A stretch of 64,000 nt of DNA from CALJFL01 sp047633055 (lineage in GTDB: Bacteria > Pseudomonadota > Gammaproteobacteria > Pseudomonadales > Halieaceae): positions 18,643 to 82,642 of the forward strand of contig JBLIEI010000006.1 of NCBI GenBank assembly GCA_047633055.1, in the 5' to 3' direction. Position numbers and translations under genes: made by a program. Of this stretch, positions 51,593-60,603 are shown piece after piece. Under the pieces are notes generated by a model. The model did not search any database. It had not been told where the DNA came from and saw only the letters and a list, made by a program, of their open reading frames with translations. Every line of letters starts with the position of its first letter. Within the stretch, counting starts at the first letter, position 1.

Positions 51593-52438
51593 GTGTCAGA
51601 TTTACAGGCTTTAATTCCCCCTCTTCTTGAGCTGTGCGATCGCGCAGGGCAGGTGATCTGCGGCCACTATCAGCAACCGGGTGATACTGCGTTTACCGCC
51701 AAGGGTGACCGTTCACCGGTGACTCAGGCAGATCTGGACTCCCACCGCATTTTACTCAATGGTTTGTGGGGCCTGGCCGACTCGATGCCGGTGCTCTCTG
51801 AAGAGTGCTCAGCACAGGAGTTGGCAGACAGGCGAAGCTGGGCACGATTCTGGATGGTAGATCCTCTTGATGGCACCAAAGAATTTATCGGCGGCACGGG
51901 TGAGTTCACTATAAATATAGCGCTAATTGAGGACTCTCGACCCGTGCTGGGCTTGCTCTATGTGCCACTGGAGCGCCAAGCTTACATTGGAATTCCGGGC
52001 CTAGGTGCGTGGCGGTACCAGTGGCAGGAGGGTGGCAGTTGGCACGAAAAATCGATAACAACCCGCGCCATCCGGTCTAACAGCCCGCTGGTGGTGCTGG
52101 CGAGCCGTCGGCACACCGGCCCCAGGATTGAGCGTTGCCTGACATGGCTGCGTCAGCAATGTGGCGATTTCGAGCGCGATAACAGCGGCAGCGCGCTGAA
52201 ATTTTGTCAGATGGCGGTTGGCCAGGGTGACTTCTATCCAAGATTTTCCCCCTGCAGCGAGTGGGACGTAGCCGCCGGTCAGGCGCTGGTCGAAGCCGCC
52301 GGCGGCGCAGTGATTGGTATGGACGGAGAACCACTACGCTATAATATTCGTGATACCTTACTCAGCCCTAATTTTTTGGCAATCGCACAGCCCGATAACC
52401 CTTTGTGGCAGCAGATACCGGCAGAAGTCACGTGCTGA
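51593..52438 (+). CDS. cysQ: 3'(2'),5'-bisphosphate nucleotidase
   Basis: CysQ removes the 3'-phosphate from PAP produced in sulfate assimilation. The 281-residue inositol-monophosphatase-fold protein has SPVTQADLDSHRILLNGL, the metal site VLSEECS (E) and FWMVDPLDGTKEFIGGTGEF (D-P-L-D-G-T), ESGSALKFCQMAVG-like RDNSGSALKFCQMAVGQGD and the second metal site SEWDVAAGQALVEAAGG. Start GTG at 51593 with AGGATAACG before it. Length fits the family. Confidence 0.94.
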   Translation: MSDLQALIPPLLELCDRAGQVICGHYQQPGDTAFTAKGDRSPVTQADLDSHRILLNGLWGLADSMPVLSEECSAQELADRRSWARFWMVDPLDGTKEFIGGTGEFTINIALIEDSRPVLGLLYVPLERQAYIGIPGLGAWRYQWQEGGSWHEKSITTRAIRSNSPLVVLASRRHTGPRIERCLTWLRQQCGDFERDNSGSALKFCQMAVGQGDFYPRFSPCSEWDVAAGQALVEAAGGAVIGMDGEPLRYNIRDTLLSPNFLAIAQPDNPLWQQIPAEVTC

Positions 52439-52521
52439 ACTTTGGTGCTTGTATCGGTAATCGTTGTGGGGTTAGAGTTGCACGCTGAGATAGTTAATTC
52501 GGCGGTCGATACCCTACATCT

Positions 52522-52761
52522 ATGAACCAACAGCCACCCGTCCATGGGCCCGAAGAAGCGGCTAATGAAGTCCTTACACCCGCCATGCGGTTGATGGAAC
52601 TGCAGAGCAGACATCGGGCTTTGGATAGCAAAATTACCGAGCTCTATGAGTTTCCCTATCAAAATCAGATTCTTCTGCAGCGACTCAAGAAAGAGAAGCT
52701 TCGCCTAAAAGATGATATCGAACGACTCAAGGATGAAATAATCCCGGATTTGAACGCCTGA
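52522..52761 (+). CDS. DUF465 (YdcH-type) small coiled-coil protein
   Basis: A 79-residue protein with one long amphipathic helix: RLMELQSRHRALDSKITELY, then PYQNQILLQRLKKEKLRLKD and DIERLKDEI. This is the DUF465 pattern (H-x-x-L-D-x-x-I ... LKKxKLxLKDxI). Members are small cytoplasmic proteins of unknown role. The ATG is preceded by a weak purine stretch. It stands alone between cysQ and the convergent ogt. Confidence 0.85.
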   Translation: MNQQPPVHGPEEAANEVLTPAMRLMELQSRHRALDSKITELYEFPYQNQILLQRLKKEKLRLKDDIERLKDEIIPDLNA

Positions 52762-52776
52762 GCGCCCGATTTAGAG

Positions 52777-53250
52777 CTAGGCCGTTGGTAATAGCGCACC
52801 TTCCAGCGTCAGCAGTTGCTTCTTCATGGCCAAGCCTCCGGCGAAACCAGTGAGTGAGCCGTCGCTCCCTATTACTCGGTGGCACGGCACGATAATCGGC
52901 AATGGATTGCGCCCGTTGGCGGCACCGACTGCACGCACGGCGCTGGGTCTACCAATCTCGCGGGCGATTTCACCATAGCTTCTTAGCTTGCCAAAAGGTA
53001 TGCGTTTTAGCGCACACCAAACTTCCTGCTGGAATTCAGTACCAGTCGGCTCAAGTGGCATATCGAATGTCTGCCGCTTGCCGTCAAAGTACTCGCTCAA
53101 TTGGGTTGCGCATGCCGTCAGGAGCGGGTCTGATTGATCTTTTTGGGTCCCCGTAAGATGCTCACCTGGAAAGGCAATTCTTACCAGGTAACCCGCCTCG
53201 GCTAGCAGCTGTAAGTTACCCACAGGGGTGTTGATCTTTAGACTATTCAT
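52777..53250 (-). CDS. ogt: methylated-DNA-[protein]-cysteine S-methyltransferase
   Basis: Directly repairs O6-methylguanine by moving the methyl group to its own cysteine. Using the ATG at 53250 the protein has 157 residues: SLKINTPVGNLQLLAEAG at the start, GTEFQQEVWCALKRIPFGKL, SYGEIAREIGRPSAVRAVGA, NGRNPLPIIVPCHRVIGSDG (acceptor Cys in PCHRV) and SLTGFAGGLAMKKQLLTLEG. The ATG overlaps the stop of the Ada-AlkA gene (ATGA), so both repair enzymes are made together. Confidence 0.95.
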   Translation of the reverse strand: MNSLKINTPVGNLQLLAEAGYLVRIAFPGEHLTGTQKDQSDPLLTACATQLSEYFDGKRQTFDMPLEPTGTEFQQEVWCALKRIPFGKLRSYGEIAREIGRPSAVRAVGAANGRNPLPIIVPCHRVIGSDGSLTGFAGGLAMKKQLLTLEGALLPTA

Positions 53251-54668
53251 GGGCTTAGGCTTCTCCAGAGTAGATTGGCAGCATAGGATCGCCAAGGTCG
53301 CCAGTTATTTTGGCTATCTTTTAGTTCTACCTTATTCCGACCCAATTGCTGCCAGGCATTGATCAGGCCCAGATCTGCCGCAGGAAATACATCAGGTTCG
53401 CCCAGACCGCGCATAGCGGTCATGTTCGTGGTCCATGGGCCAACACCACGAAGCGCCGCCAGTTCGTCCAGCTCAATCTCCTCTGAATCGCCTGACTGCA
53501 GTTCCCCGAGACGGCGCAGTGTATCGCGGCGGCTCCCCGGCATCGGAAATTGATCATCACCGAGTTTGGCGATATCCCTGGCGCGGGGGTAGGTCAGCGC
53601 GGAGTCGCTGCGGGTACAGGCGCGGGCAAAACGCGCGCTGATACTGCACGCTGCTGCCGTGCTGACCTGCTGGCCAATTACCGCTCTAACCGCAGATTCC
53701 TCAGCTGACCATGCTCCGGGTACGCGTATTCCCGGTCGCTCTGCCAGCAGCTTCGCAAGAATCGGGGATGTTGAGAGTGCTGCGTTAATGGCCTCGGGGT
53801 TTGCGTCAAGGTCGAACATGCGCCGGACTCGCGCTATCAAGGGCATCAACGGCTGCAAAGCGGGCAGGCTCAGAGACAGCTTCAAGGCTGATTTATCTTT
53901 GATGGGTGTCACTGAAAAGTGCCCTGTTTGGCCATTAATCCGAATGTTCCGTTGGTAGCTGTTCGGTTCTGCCTGTTCCACACCGGGGACAGCGTGGCGG
54001 TAAAAAAAGCCCATGACACCTTGCCAGTCATAGGGTGGGCGATAGTGTAATTCGAGTTCGATGGGTGCACCGACCCGGGCAGGGTTCTTGCGTAACTCTC
54101 CCGGTGTTTTGTTAAATGCGCTGCGCACTGCCGAGTTGAATCGCCGTACGCTGTTAAACCCCGCCGCGAAAGCCACGTTTGTCAGTGGTAGCGTGCTTTC
54201 GGCAAGCAATTGCTTGGCCAGTAACAGGCGCTGATTCTGCGCCACCTCCAGCGGCGAGAGGCCCAGATCCCGCTGAAAAAGCTTACGTAAGTAACGCTCG
54301 CCGATACCCATGCGAGCCGCTAGCGTATCCAATGAACCTTCGCCATTTAGCGCTCCTGCGCGAATTAAATCGAGCGCTCTACTCACGGTGGTATGGGTTC
54401 CCAGCCAGGCTGGGCTGTTGGGCGTGGTTTCCGGCCGGCATCGTAGGCAGGGGCGAAAGCCGGCTTGCGCTGCCTGCGCTGCGTGCCGAAAATACACTAC
54501 ATTGCGCTCTGCTGGCTGGCGCGCCGGGCAGATAGGTCGACAGTAAATACCGGTAGTGCTGACGGCGAGAAAAAATTCGCCGTCAAATCTGCGATCTCGG
54601 GACAGGCGAGCCTGTCTGCAGATTTCTCGGTCCAACTCTGTTGTGGCGTTGTTGTTGTGTTCATCCAT
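53247..54668 (-). CDS. Ada-AlkA fusion: adaptive-response regulator and 3-methyladenine glycosylase
   Basis: A 473-residue protein in three parts. Residues ~10-85 are the Ada methylphosphotriester/zinc domain with its four Cys (GIYCRPICPARQPAERNVVY and FRPCLRCRPE). Residues ~95-190 are an AraC-type helix-turn-helix (LAARMGIGERYLRKLFQRDL and NVAFAAGFNSVRRFNSAVRS). Residues ~200-470 are AlkA with the HhH-GPD motif (LAALRGVGPWTTNMTAMRGLG), including the catalytic Asp region in GEPDVFPAADLGL. It senses and repairs alkylation and probably activates its own operon with ogt. A GTG at 54674 is an alternative start. Confidence 0.94.
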   Translation of the reverse strand: MDEHNNNATTELDREICRQARLSRDRRFDGEFFLAVSTTGIYCRPICPARQPAERNVVYFRHAAQAAQAGFRPCLRCRPETTPNSPAWLGTHTTVSRALDLIRAGALNGEGSLDTLAARMGIGERYLRKLFQRDLGLSPLEVAQNQRLLLAKQLLAESTLPLTNVAFAAGFNSVRRFNSAVRSAFNKTPGELRKNPARVGAPIELELHYRPPYDWQGVMGFFYRHAVPGVEQAEPNSYQRNIRINGQTGHFSVTPIKDKSALKLSLSLPALQPLMPLIARVRRMFDLDANPEAINAALSTSPILAKLLAERPGIRVPGAWSAEESAVRAVIGQQVSTAAACSISARFARACTRSDSALTYPRARDIAKLGDDQFPMPGSRRDTLRRLGELQSGDSEEIELDELAALRGVGPWTTNMTAMRGLGEPDVFPAADLGLINAWQQLGRNKVELKDSQNNWRPWRSYAANLLWRSLSP

Positions 54669-54712
54669 AGGCACACTATAGAGACGGCGGGCGTTGGCGA
54701 CTAGCCAAAATC

Positions 54713-54727
54713 GGCCCTTTAAGGGCC
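54713..54727. repeat. perfect inverted repeat upstream of ada-alkA
   Basis: GGCCCTT and AAGGGCC flank a central T, 45 bases before the ada-alkA start and 80-130 bases before the divergent sterol-desaturase-like gene. No T-run follows, so it is more like a protein-binding site than a terminator. Function is unknown. Confidence 0.5.
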
Positions 54728-54841
54728 CACAGGTAGTTTGGGCAGAAAGGTCCTTTCAGCTTGCTTTAAGTTGCCGTTGCCAGAATAGTACCCGTGCCCG
54801 CAACTTTGGCGGGATATTGTTATGCCTTTGGAATATTAGTG

Positions 54842-56080
54842 ATGAACCTGATTATCTACGCAGTGCCGTTTTTCCTCTTCGCCATTTTGGTCGAGTTGGC
54901 TTATGGTCACTGGAAACAGCGCAACACTTATCGCTTGAACGATAGCGTCAGCAGTCTGTTTCTCGGCATACTCAGCCAGGCGCGGAGATTTGTCACTCTG
55001 GGCATTGGCGGCTATATCTATTTCCTGCTTACAGGCTATTTTTCCCTGTCACTTATGGCATCGTCTTATTGGGTTACCTGGGTGTTGGCGTTTGTGTTGT
55101 ATGATTTTTGTTATTACTGGCTGCACCGACTGGGCCACGAGCGAATTATTTTGTGGGCGTCTCATGTTGCCCATCATCAGAGTGAAGACTACAACCTGAG
55201 TACCGCGTTGCGTCAGACCAGCACGGGCTGGTTGTTCAGCTGGCTGTTCTACATTCCAATGTATTTGCTGGGAATTCCTGCTGAGGTTGTGGTGATCGTT
55301 GGTTCGTTGAACCTTATCTACCAGTTCTGGGTGCACTCTGAACATATTCCGAAACTCGGTTGGTATGAGTGGTTTTTTGTTACGCCGTCAAATCATCGGG
55401 TACACCACGCTCAGAATGATATCTACATGGACCGTAACTATGGCGGTGTGTTTGTTATTTGGGACAGGCTGTTTGGCAGCTTTCAGGAGGAGTTGGATGA
55501 GGCACCCTGTGTGTACGGTATACGGGGACCCTTGCGCAGCTTGAATCCGGTAAAGGCAATAACCCATATCTATGTGGATATAGCGAAGGACAGCTGGTAT
55601 GCCAACAACTGGCGGGACAAACTCAGGGTATGGGTTGCCCGAACTGGATGGCGTCCGGCGGATGTTGAAGAACGCTACCCGAGGCCAAAACACGATCTGT
55701 CTTCCTTTGAAAAGTACGATCCGGCGGCGTCCGCAGCGGTGAAATACTATGCATTTTTTCAGTTGCTTGCAGCAGCAGCTCTGCTCAGTGTCATGGAGTC
55801 TATGCAGTTAGGGTATTTTGCGGGTGTTGCGCTCTGGGCACTTGTCCTTGCTACCACTGTCACAACCGCATCTTGGCTGGAGGATTGTGACAATATCCGC
55901 TTGAGATTTTGGGAAACAGTGCGCCTTGGAAGTCTTGGTATACTTTTGATTTCAGGTGTTGCTGCCGACTTTAATACGCAGCTTTTGGTCGCTGGATTAG
56001 CTTACGGTCTGGCCAATATAGCGGGACTATTTCGACTCGGCCGTAGTGCGGCAAAGGGCGAGTTGCCTTCAGCGGCCTGA
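54842..56080 (+). CDS. fatty acid hydroxylase / sterol desaturase superfamily membrane protein
   Basis: A 412-residue protein (ATG 54842; GTG 54794 is an alternative) with several membrane helices and the eight-histidine di-iron pattern: HRLGHE (~100), HVAHHQ (~113), HSEH and NHRVHHAQN (~170-200), plus YDFCYYWLHR before the first motif. The region after ~300 adds more hydrophobic helices. The order resembles alkylglycerol-monooxygenase-like (TMEM195) proteins. It should hydroxylate or desaturate a lipid at the membrane; the substrate is unknown. It is divergent from ada-alkA and convergent with the antiporter gene. Confidence 0.85.
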   Translation: MNLIIYAVPFFLFAILVELAYGHWKQRNTYRLNDSVSSLFLGILSQARRFVTLGIGGYIYFLLTGYFSLSLMASSYWVTWVLAFVLYDFCYYWLHRLGHERIILWASHVAHHQSEDYNLSTALRQTSTGWLFSWLFYIPMYLLGIPAEVVVIVGSLNLIYQFWVHSEHIPKLGWYEWFFVTPSNHRVHHAQNDIYMDRNYGGVFVIWDRLFGSFQEELDEAPCVYGIRGPLRSLNPVKAITHIYVDIAKDSWYANNWRDKLRVWVARTGWRPADVEERYPRPKHDLSSFEKYDPAASAAVKYYAFFQLLAAAALLSVMESMQLGYFAGVALWALVLATTVTTASWLEDCDNIRLRFWETVRLGSLGILLISGVAADFNTQLLVAGLAYGLANIAGLFRLGRSAAKGELPSAA

Positions 56081-56085
56081 GAAAC

Positions 56086-57657
56086 TTAGTTCTCTCTTTC
56101 GGCAGGCGGAGCGATGATTTCTGCCGCATGAGCGGCAAATCCGGCGCCGGCTTGTGCGTACAAGTTGAAAACAGAAATCCCCAGAAGCTCGAGTTCGGTT
56201 GATTCCTCAGAAAAACGTACGACTGCCGCAGTTTTGCCCTGATACTTCAGGTCTTCTAACAACGTTGCCACCAGAATATTCTCCTGATGATTGGTTAGCG
56301 CCAGCATAATTAGCTCTATACTTTTTAGGTCCAGGCGGAACCAAAAATCAGGGTCGCTGGCGTCAGCGGCAGCTACTCTGCGGTGTTCTTTTCGGTGGCG
56401 CTCAAGCTTCCTGTCATTGTCGTCCACCCCAAGTACCTCGCCTCCATAATGCTCGGCGATGGAGTCGTAGGCGCCCGTACCGATATTGCCCATGCCCAGC
56501 ACGATGACTTTTACACCGCTGGTGTCGGGATAGGTCCCGCGAACCTGGCGAGACTCAAAGGCTTGTAATCGACTGCGATAGCGGTGATAAAATTGATGGG
56601 AGTATTTGTTCATGGGTGAAGCGATCAGGAAACTAACTGCAATGGCCAGCGATATACCGGCAATCCACTGATTATCCACCCAGCCCGCACTGGCAGCAAC
56701 GGCGATCACAATCAGGCCAAATTCACTGTAATTAGTCAGCGTGGCAGACGTTAGTGTGGCGGTTCGTGGAGTGGTATGAAAAATCGTCATCAAAGGGAAA
56801 TAGAGCAGAGGCTTGACCAGAGAAAGCAGGCCGATCAAAACTGCCAACACCATAATTTCAGTTTGCGGAAAGCCCCCCAGGCCGATAGATAGAAAAAATC
56901 CCACCAGAAAGAGATCCTTGAATTGCAGTAGATTACGCGATAACTCTTTTGCCTTTTGGCTATTGGCCAGGGCCGCACCGATAATGAGCACGCCAAGATC
57001 GCCCTTAATGTCGACCAGTTCAAACAGAGCTCCGCCTCCCAGCGCCAGCGCCAGTCCACACAGGGTAAATAATTCGCCATGCCCAGCGAGGGTCAGCAAA
57101 CGGAGAATAACCGGGCGTAACGGGAATAGAAGCAATAGAGCCAGCGCGGAAAGGTCTGGAACCTTGCCGCTGGTGGACGCCAGGAATGCGACTGCAGCCA
57201 AATCCTGGATGATCAGTATGCTGATTGCCAGGTTCGCATGGCGAGAAGCCATCTCTCCTCGCTCCTGCATAATCTGAATGACAAAAACTGTACTCGAAAA
57301 GGTGAGTGCAAACGCGATGACTACAATCCCGGTAAGGTCCAGTAGCAGGCCTGGAGCCAGTGTTCCGGCAGCGTAGAGAACGCCCATAAAGAACAGTTGC
57401 ATAGCAGTCATATGGATTAAGGTGGTCCCCCAGACCTTGGTTTGCAGGAGGTCTTTAGGCTGTAGCTTTAAGCCAATGGTAAAAAGCAGCAGGGTAATGC
57501 CTATCTCCGAGAGCTGCTGCAGCAATTCTCCCCCATCTACATTTATTTCATGCAGAACAAAACCCGCGGCCAGATAACCTATCAAGGCGGGCAAGCCTAG
57601 CGCCCGGCTCAACATACCGCACAGGAGGGCTACCAAAATAATGAGTGGGTCAATCAT
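56086..57657 (-). CDS. CPA2-family cation:proton antiporter with TrkA-N domain
   Basis: A 523-residue protein with ~12 membrane helices (MIDPLIILVALLCGMLSRAL, ALIGYLAAGFVLHEIN, VIAFALTFSSTVFVIQIMQE) and a cytoplasmic Rossmann TrkA-N domain from ~385 (VIVLGMGNIGTGAYDSIAEH, VLGVDDNDRKLERHRKEHRR). The layout is that of KefB/C-like K+/H+ antiporters, although it is shorter than KefB and lacks its final segment. It likely exports K+ or Na+ for pH or osmotic control. The TrkA-N domain suggests nucleotide gating. Confidence 0.88.
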   Translation of the reverse strand: MIDPLIILVALLCGMLSRALGLPALIGYLAAGFVLHEINVDGGELLQQLSEIGITLLLFTIGLKLQPKDLLQTKVWGTTLIHMTAMQLFFMGVLYAAGTLAPGLLLDLTGIVVIAFALTFSSTVFVIQIMQERGEMASRHANLAISILIIQDLAAVAFLASTSGKVPDLSALALLLLFPLRPVILRLLTLAGHGELFTLCGLALALGGGALFELVDIKGDLGVLIIGAALANSQKAKELSRNLLQFKDLFLVGFFLSIGLGGFPQTEIMVLAVLIGLLSLVKPLLYFPLMTIFHTTPRTATLTSATLTNYSEFGLIVIAVAASAGWVDNQWIAGISLAIAVSFLIASPMNKYSHQFYHRYRSRLQAFESRQVRGTYPDTSGVKVIVLGMGNIGTGAYDSIAEHYGGEVLGVDDNDRKLERHRKEHRRVAAADASDPDFWFRLDLKSIELIMLALTNHQENILVATLLEDLKYQGKTAAVVRFSEESTELELLGISVFNLYAQAGAGFAAHAAEIIAPPAEREN

Positions 57658-57683
57658 GCGTTAATTCTCTGCTGCAGCATTGC

Positions 57684-58034
57684 TTATATACTTGGATTGT
57701 TACGAACAGCCCACAGTACGGTGGTCGATAGTGCTATGACCAGCAGACTGGCGGTGACTCGCAGTAGTGCCACCGCACTCATGGACTCTATTGGGTCCAG
57801 CTGCAGCGCCAGTGCGATGCCGGCTGCAGTTACGGCCATTGCCAGGAATAAAGTAAAGCGGGACATGCCGAACAGGCCAATTCCAATGAACAGATAAATG
57901 GCTCCCAGAAGCGCCAGCAGTAAAGTCTCTCGAGACAACTCGGTAAACCAAAGCTCGGCAATATGACTGCAGCCGATGATAGTAATCAGCGTCGCTGCGA
58001 TGTTCCGCTGTCGTTGGATATTATTCTCGACCAT
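57684..58034 (-). CDS. small four-helix membrane protein, unknown
   Basis: A 116-residue hydrophobic protein. After RQRNIAATLITIIGCSHIAE come four likely membrane helices, including LLLALLGAIYLFIGIGLFGM and FLAMAVTAAGIALALQL. I see no catalytic motif. It is on the same strand as the antiporter and 26 bases upstream of it, so they may be co-transcribed; a helper role is only a guess. Confidence 0.6.
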   Translation of the reverse strand: MVENNIQRQRNIAATLITIIGCSHIAELWFTELSRETLLLALLGAIYLFIGIGLFGMSRFTLFLAMAVTAAGIALALQLDPIESMSAVALLRVTASLLVIALSTTVLWAVRNNPSI

Positions 58035-58176
58035 GTCTGCAATGTAGCACAGCTTCTCGAGCTACTGTCTCCCGATTGAGATGAAATTATGTCACTTCAC
58101 GCACGGAGAATTTCGCCAGCATTTGCTATTATCTATCCACGCGATACCACGCTAATGAAAAGGCACCTCGAGTTCA

Positions 58177-59154
58177 ATGGACATCACCACCCTCTTAACT
58201 ATGCTTGCCGACGGAGAATTTCGTTCGGGGCAGGATCTTGCCAATGCCCTTGGCGTGAGTCGCACAGCAGTTTGGAAGCAGCTCAATAAACTGGCTGATC
58301 TGGGCCTCGAGCTAGAATCGGTGAAGGGTCGAGGGTATCGCATTCCGAGAGGTGTCGATTTTCTGAGTGAGGCGAAGATAAGAGGGGAGCTTGCCCCTGA
58401 CGCGGCTGCCTTGATGAATGACTTACTGTTGTTTACGGTAATCGATTCAACTAACGCAGAGCTGATGCGGAAAAGGTCCGTCGGCGCTGGTTCTGGCCTG
58501 GTGTGTACTGCAGAACAACAAACTGCAGGTCGAGGGAGGTTGGGCCGGACTTGGGTAAGTCCTTTCGCGGGCAACGTTTATCTTTCTCTCATGTGGGAGT
58601 TCTCGCAGGGCGCTGCTGCCCTTGAGGGGCTTAGTCTGGGGGTTGGCGTCGCTGTCGTAAGGGCTCTCGAATCCCTTGGTGTTGAGGGCGTGAAACTGAA
58701 ATGGCCTAACGATATCTTGCACGACGGCGCCAAGCTCGGTGGTGTGTTGTTGGAAATGGCAGGAGACGCTTCGGGTGTGTGTCAGGTGGTGGTGGGTGTG
58801 GGTATCAATGTATCAATGTCACGGTCTGCGGCTGTCTCGATTGATCAAAGCTGGGTTGATCTGGACAGGATTTGTACCGGGGCTGTGCCATTACGCAGCA
58901 TCGTAGTGGCGGCACTGATCAATGAAATGTTGCCGATGGTCGCGGGTTTTGAGTCTGAAGGTTTTGGTCCATTGCATCAGGCGTGGTCAGATCTGGACGC
59001 TTATGCCGGTCTGCCGGTGGTTATACACAGCGGAGAAAAACTGCAGCGCGGGATCTGCCGGGGCGTTGATGGGCGCGGGGCGCTGCAACTCGAAACAAGC
59101 ACTGGTATCCAATCAATATTCGGCGGTGAAATTTCACTGCGCAAGGACATCTGA
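58177..59154 (+). CDS. birA: bifunctional biotin-protein ligase and biotin operon repressor
   Basis: BirA makes biotinyl-AMP, biotinylates the acetyl-CoA carboxylase carrier protein, and represses biotin genes. The 325-residue protein has an N-terminal winged helix (LLTMLADGEFRSGQDLANAL, VSRTAVWKQLNKLADLG), the ligase core TAEQQTAGRGRLGRTWVSPF, the LKWPNDILHDGAKLGGVLLE block and a C-terminal SH3-like domain. Its TGA shares a base with the ATG of coaX. The helix-turn-helix supports repressor activity. Confidence 0.95.
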   Translation: MDITTLLTMLADGEFRSGQDLANALGVSRTAVWKQLNKLADLGLELESVKGRGYRIPRGVDFLSEAKIRGELAPDAAALMNDLLLFTVIDSTNAELMRKRSVGAGSGLVCTAEQQTAGRGRLGRTWVSPFAGNVYLSLMWEFSQGAAALEGLSLGVGVAVVRALESLGVEGVKLKWPNDILHDGAKLGGVLLEMAGDASGVCQVVVGVGINVSMSRSAAVSIDQSWVDLDRICTGAVPLRSIVVAALINEMLPMVAGFESEGFGPLHQAWSDLDAYAGLPVVIHSGEKLQRGICRGVDGRGALQLETSTGIQSIFGGEISLRKDI

Positions 59155-59945
59155 TGTCGTCTGGCCGCTGCCTGCAAATCGACTTTGGTAACAGTAGTGC
59201 GAAATGGCGTCTGTTGTCGCAAGGCGGCGATATTGTTACGCGCGGCCGCTATCTTCCCGGCGAGGAAGCTTCGCGCAATGAGCTGCTGAGTTGCAGCGGC
59301 GAATGCAGCAAAATTTGGGTGGCCAGTGTCGCTAGCACCGATACCGAAACCGATTTCTCCAATTTGCTGGAAAAACACTTGGGGCTTAAACCCTGGTTTG
59401 CACGCAGCCAAAAGCAGACCGGAGACCTGGTTAACAGCTATGCCGATCCCGCTCGTATGGGCGTCGACCGCTGGTTGGCCATGCTGGGCGCTAGAAAACG
59501 CAGTCAGCGTCGTGTATGCGTGGTGGATGCCGGTTCGGCATTAACGATCGATTTCATTGCGGCCTCTGGTCACCACGAAGGTGGCTATATTATTCCCGGT
59601 CCGGCCTTGATGGAACGTTCACTGCTATTGGATACAGATCGGGTAAGGTTTGAGGAAGATGCTGAGTACGCACTGACTCCCGGTTGTTCAACTGCAGAGG
59701 CGGTGCGCCACGGTATCGCCCTGGCACAGGTAGGTGCCGTTAGGGTTGCCGTGGACGAAGCACAGAACACGCCAGGCTTTGGCGAGGCCCCAGAAGTGTT
59801 TTTTTGTGGGGGCGGTGCCGAGGCTTTGGCGGAGTTATTTGGCCGCAACAATAATTTTGCTCCAGACCTGGTCTTTGAAGGCCTGCAGCTAATGTCACAG
59901 GACCGCGATGCTGCTGTGGGGAAGAGGGCAGGCTCAGACCAATGA
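59154..59945 (+). CDS. coaX: type III pantothenate kinase
   Basis: CoaX phosphorylates pantothenate, the first step of CoA synthesis, and is not feedback-inhibited by CoA. The 263-residue protein has the ASKHA phosphate-1 loop QIDFGNSSAKWRLLSQGGD, phosphate-2 region VDAGSALTIDFIAASG, the GGYIIPGPALMERSL block and FFCGGGAEALAELFG near the end. Its ATG overlaps the birA stop by one base, the birA-coaX pairing of Pseudomonas and relatives. It overlaps the next gene by four bases. Confidence 0.95.
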   Translation: MSSGRCLQIDFGNSSAKWRLLSQGGDIVTRGRYLPGEEASRNELLSCSGECSKIWVASVASTDTETDFSNLLEKHLGLKPWFARSQKQTGDLVNSYADPARMGVDRWLAMLGARKRSQRRVCVVDAGSALTIDFIAASGHHEGGYIIPGPALMERSLLLDTDRVRFEEDAEYALTPGCSTAEAVRHGIALAQVGAVRVAVDEAQNTPGFGEAPEVFFCGGGAEALAELFGRNNNFAPDLVFEGLQLMSQDRDAAVGKRAGSDQ

Positions 59946-60352
59946 AAAATATTCTGGTACTTTGCACAGGCAATTCCTGTCGCTCAATTATGGCAGAGGC
60001 TCTGATTAATCATCTCGCGGGTGACTATTTTACGGCGGTGAGTGCCGGAAGTTTCCCCGCGGGTTATGTGCATCCTGGTGCATTAGCAGCGCTGCGACGT
60101 CACGGCATACCTGTTAAGCAGCCTCGCAGTAAACCCTGGGATGAGTTTGTAGATGCCCACTTCGATCTCGTGATTACCGTCTGCGACGAAGCCGCCGCGG
60201 AGTCCTGCCCTATTGTGGACAGTCGCTATAAGCGGCTGCACTGGAGTACCCCCGATCCGGCACGTATAGAAGGCGACGAACAAGCGGTATGGCTTGCCTT
60301 TGAGGACGCTTATCAACTCTTAAAGATACGAGTTACAGCTGGCATAGGTTAA
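59942..60352 (+). CDS. ArsC/low-molecular-weight phosphatase-type arsenate reductase
   Basis: A 136-residue protein with the P-loop C-x5-R at VLCTGNSCRSIMAEALINHL (C8, R14) and two further cysteines in VITVCDEAAAESCP (C81, C89). That three-Cys pattern matches thioredoxin-coupled arsenate reductases (C10-C82-C89) rather than plain tyrosine phosphatases. The general-acid Asp is in WSTPDPARIEG. It is coupled to coaX by ATGA overlap, with no other ars genes nearby, so its physiological role is uncertain. Confidence 0.82.
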   Translation: MKNILVLCTGNSCRSIMAEALINHLAGDYFTAVSAGSFPAGYVHPGALAALRRHGIPVKQPRSKPWDEFVDAHFDLVITVCDEAAAESCPIVDSRYKRLHWSTPDPARIEGDEQAVWLAFEDAYQLLKIRVTAGIG

Positions 60353-60603
60353 AAATTTATCCTGCATTACAACGCTTAACTCATGACTTGGTTAACAGCA
60401 AGTATTGGAATAAACGCTCATAACAGTTTTCTAAATAGGTCGTCACTGGTGCAAGTGGTCAGAGTGAAGCTCGGTCTGACTTCTTGATTCCAGATGGATG
60501 GATCTGATATACAATCACGCAATTGCAGGGTTTTGCTCGGGCCTGTTTGATTTTTTGGAATAGGTCTTAACGAGTGACCATAGTAAGTAGGGAGCGGCAG
60601 GAT

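Noticed and set aside
59942..60352. Complete arsenic-resistance operon.
   Set aside because: Only the ArsC-type gene is present; no arsR, arsB or acr3 lies nearby, so an ars operon is not supported.
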